Source: CATOSD01 sp965203135 (lineage in GTDB: Bacteria; Chloroflexota; Dehalococcoidia; Lucifugimonadales; CATOSD01). Taken from it: DNA of 64,000 nucleotides. The stretch covers positions 1,798,001-1,862,000 of the forward strand of contig CBDBBO010000001.1 of assembly GCA_965203135.1 (NCBI GenBank), given 5' to 3'. Of this stretch, positions 63,537-64,000 are shown piece by piece (positions within the stretch are counted from its first letter, which is position 1; each line of letters begins with the position of its first letter). The notes beneath the pieces were generated by a model. That model saw only the letters and a program-made list of their open reading frames with translations, searched no databases and was not told the DNA's origin. Position numbers and translations under genes: made by a program.

Positions 63537-64000
63537 CTACGGCTTCTGAATGGTGTTTATGTTCACCGGCCTCGCCGGGTACACCTTGTACGTGACTGCC
63601 GTCACGCCTCCGCCGTCGTTGGCGTTGGCGAACTCCACCTCGGACGGGCCGTGCAGATAGCCGACCTCGCCGCCGTTCAGCCTGAAGGGGCGGTCGTGGC
63701 CCGGGTAGAACACCGACGAGGCGTCGAGCATCTTCTCCACGCTCTCGGTCGCTTCCTTGACGTCCCAGAAGATGTTGTAGGGTATTCCCCGGCGCACCGT
63801 GCCGCTGTCCGGCAGCGCGTCGCCCGCGACCAGCACCCGGTCGTCACCCACCTCGACGACCACTCCTATGTGCCCCTTGGTGTGGCCGGGGGTGTCGATG
63901 ATGGAGACCCCGTCCGCCACGCTGTCGCCGTCGGACACCGGCTCCACCTTCAGCTTTCCCATCATGTCGGCGAGGTACGATGCCGCCATCACGTCTCGCT
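63537..64000 (-). CDS. metallo-beta-lactamase-fold hydrolase, C-terminal part (cut by window end)
   Basis: At least 154 codons remain open to the edge. Visible motifs are the third metal-ligand region TPGHTKGHIGVVVE, the bridging Asp in RVLVAGDALPDSG, and the last His in VFYPGHDRPFRL. The HxHxDH motif would lie in the missing N-terminal part. The arrangement fits glyoxalase II-like or lactonase-like members; the substrate is unknown. A GTG/ATG pair at 63987-63992 is internal, not a start. Confidence 0.85.
   Translation of the reverse strand, partial: RDVMAASYLADMMGKLKVEPVSDGDSVADGVSIIDTPGHTKGHIGVVVEVGDDRVLVAGDALPDSGTVRRGIPYNIFWDVKEATESVEKMLDASSVFYPGHDRPFRLNGGEVGYLHGPSEVEFANANDGGGVTAVTYKVYPARPVNINTIQKP

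Overview
This is a high-GC window with long runs of Thr/Pro-rich lipoprotein linkers (TPTPT-type), secreted LRR, cadherin-like and Calx-beta proteins, a reductive-dehalogenase-like protein, a cox-type FAD/2Fe-2S pair and a cytochrome c maturation system whose CcmE has a Cys heme ligand. Together these suggest a Chloroflexota bacterium, probably Dehalococcoidia/SAR202-like. That placement is inferred from gene content; no rRNA or other phylogenetic marker is present.

Layout. 0-4.6 kb: a visibly lower-GC two-gene unit on the minus strand, a zinc-finger/Vsr-like nuclease/RecQ helicase fusion plus a coiled-coil membrane protein, next to a CAU tRNA. 5.5-9.3 kb: a TatD nuclease, a polytopic flippase-like protein and a family 5 solute-binding lipoprotein. 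9.3-10.8 kb: ccmC-ccmD-ccmE. 10.8-11.9 kb: a gene-free stretch of interspersed repeats. 11.9-17.6 kb: an HtrA-like lipoprotein protease, ilvD, two small proteins and an RdhA-like iron-sulfur protein. 17.7-34.2 kb: a minus-strand cluster of giant exported proteins that arose by duplication (two metzincin-like Calx-beta proteins, two LRR/cadherin lipoproteins, one beta-propeller/LRR hybrid). One member has a frameshift in a C7 tract and another has lost its signal peptide. 34.4-38.1 kb: a second flippase-like protein, rsmG, a GNAT acetyltransferase and an MFS exporter.

39-49.1 kb holds the most unusual locus. Three tandem plus-strand cassettes each consist of a large protein built from near-identical recombining Ig/cadherin modules, ending in a divergent C-terminal domain with C-x2-HD and D-x2-F-x2-D motifs like bacterial phospholipase A2, followed immediately by a small polytopic membrane protein. 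The organisation resembles orphan toxin/immunity cassettes of polymorphic toxin systems. None of the three has a signal peptide, and remnants of an FN3 module and of a further membrane gene lie at the edges.

49.1-55.2 kb: a thiamine-precursor salvage locus (TPP riboswitch with terminator, thiZ-thiX-thiY transporter, tenA, thiD), interrupted by a RelE-type toxin-antitoxin pair and followed by an ornithine-cyclodeaminase-like gene. 55.2-59.3 kb: the second cytochrome c maturation locus (ccmH, ccmF and two accessory membrane proteins). 59.4-61.9 kb: a BioD-like/DRTGG protein converging on coxM and coxS, with a tiny membrane ORF between the cox genes. 62.1-64 kb: a surface protein with 11 copies of a 21-bp Pro/Thr repeat, and a metallo-beta-lactamase-fold gene cut by the window edge.

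Functionally, the two ccm loci together supply heme handling (C, D, E) and heme ligation (F, H) for c-type cytochromes. The thi genes import and convert pyrimidine precursors under TPP control. The exported-protein cluster and the cassette array look like cell-surface or antagonism functions shaped by recombination.
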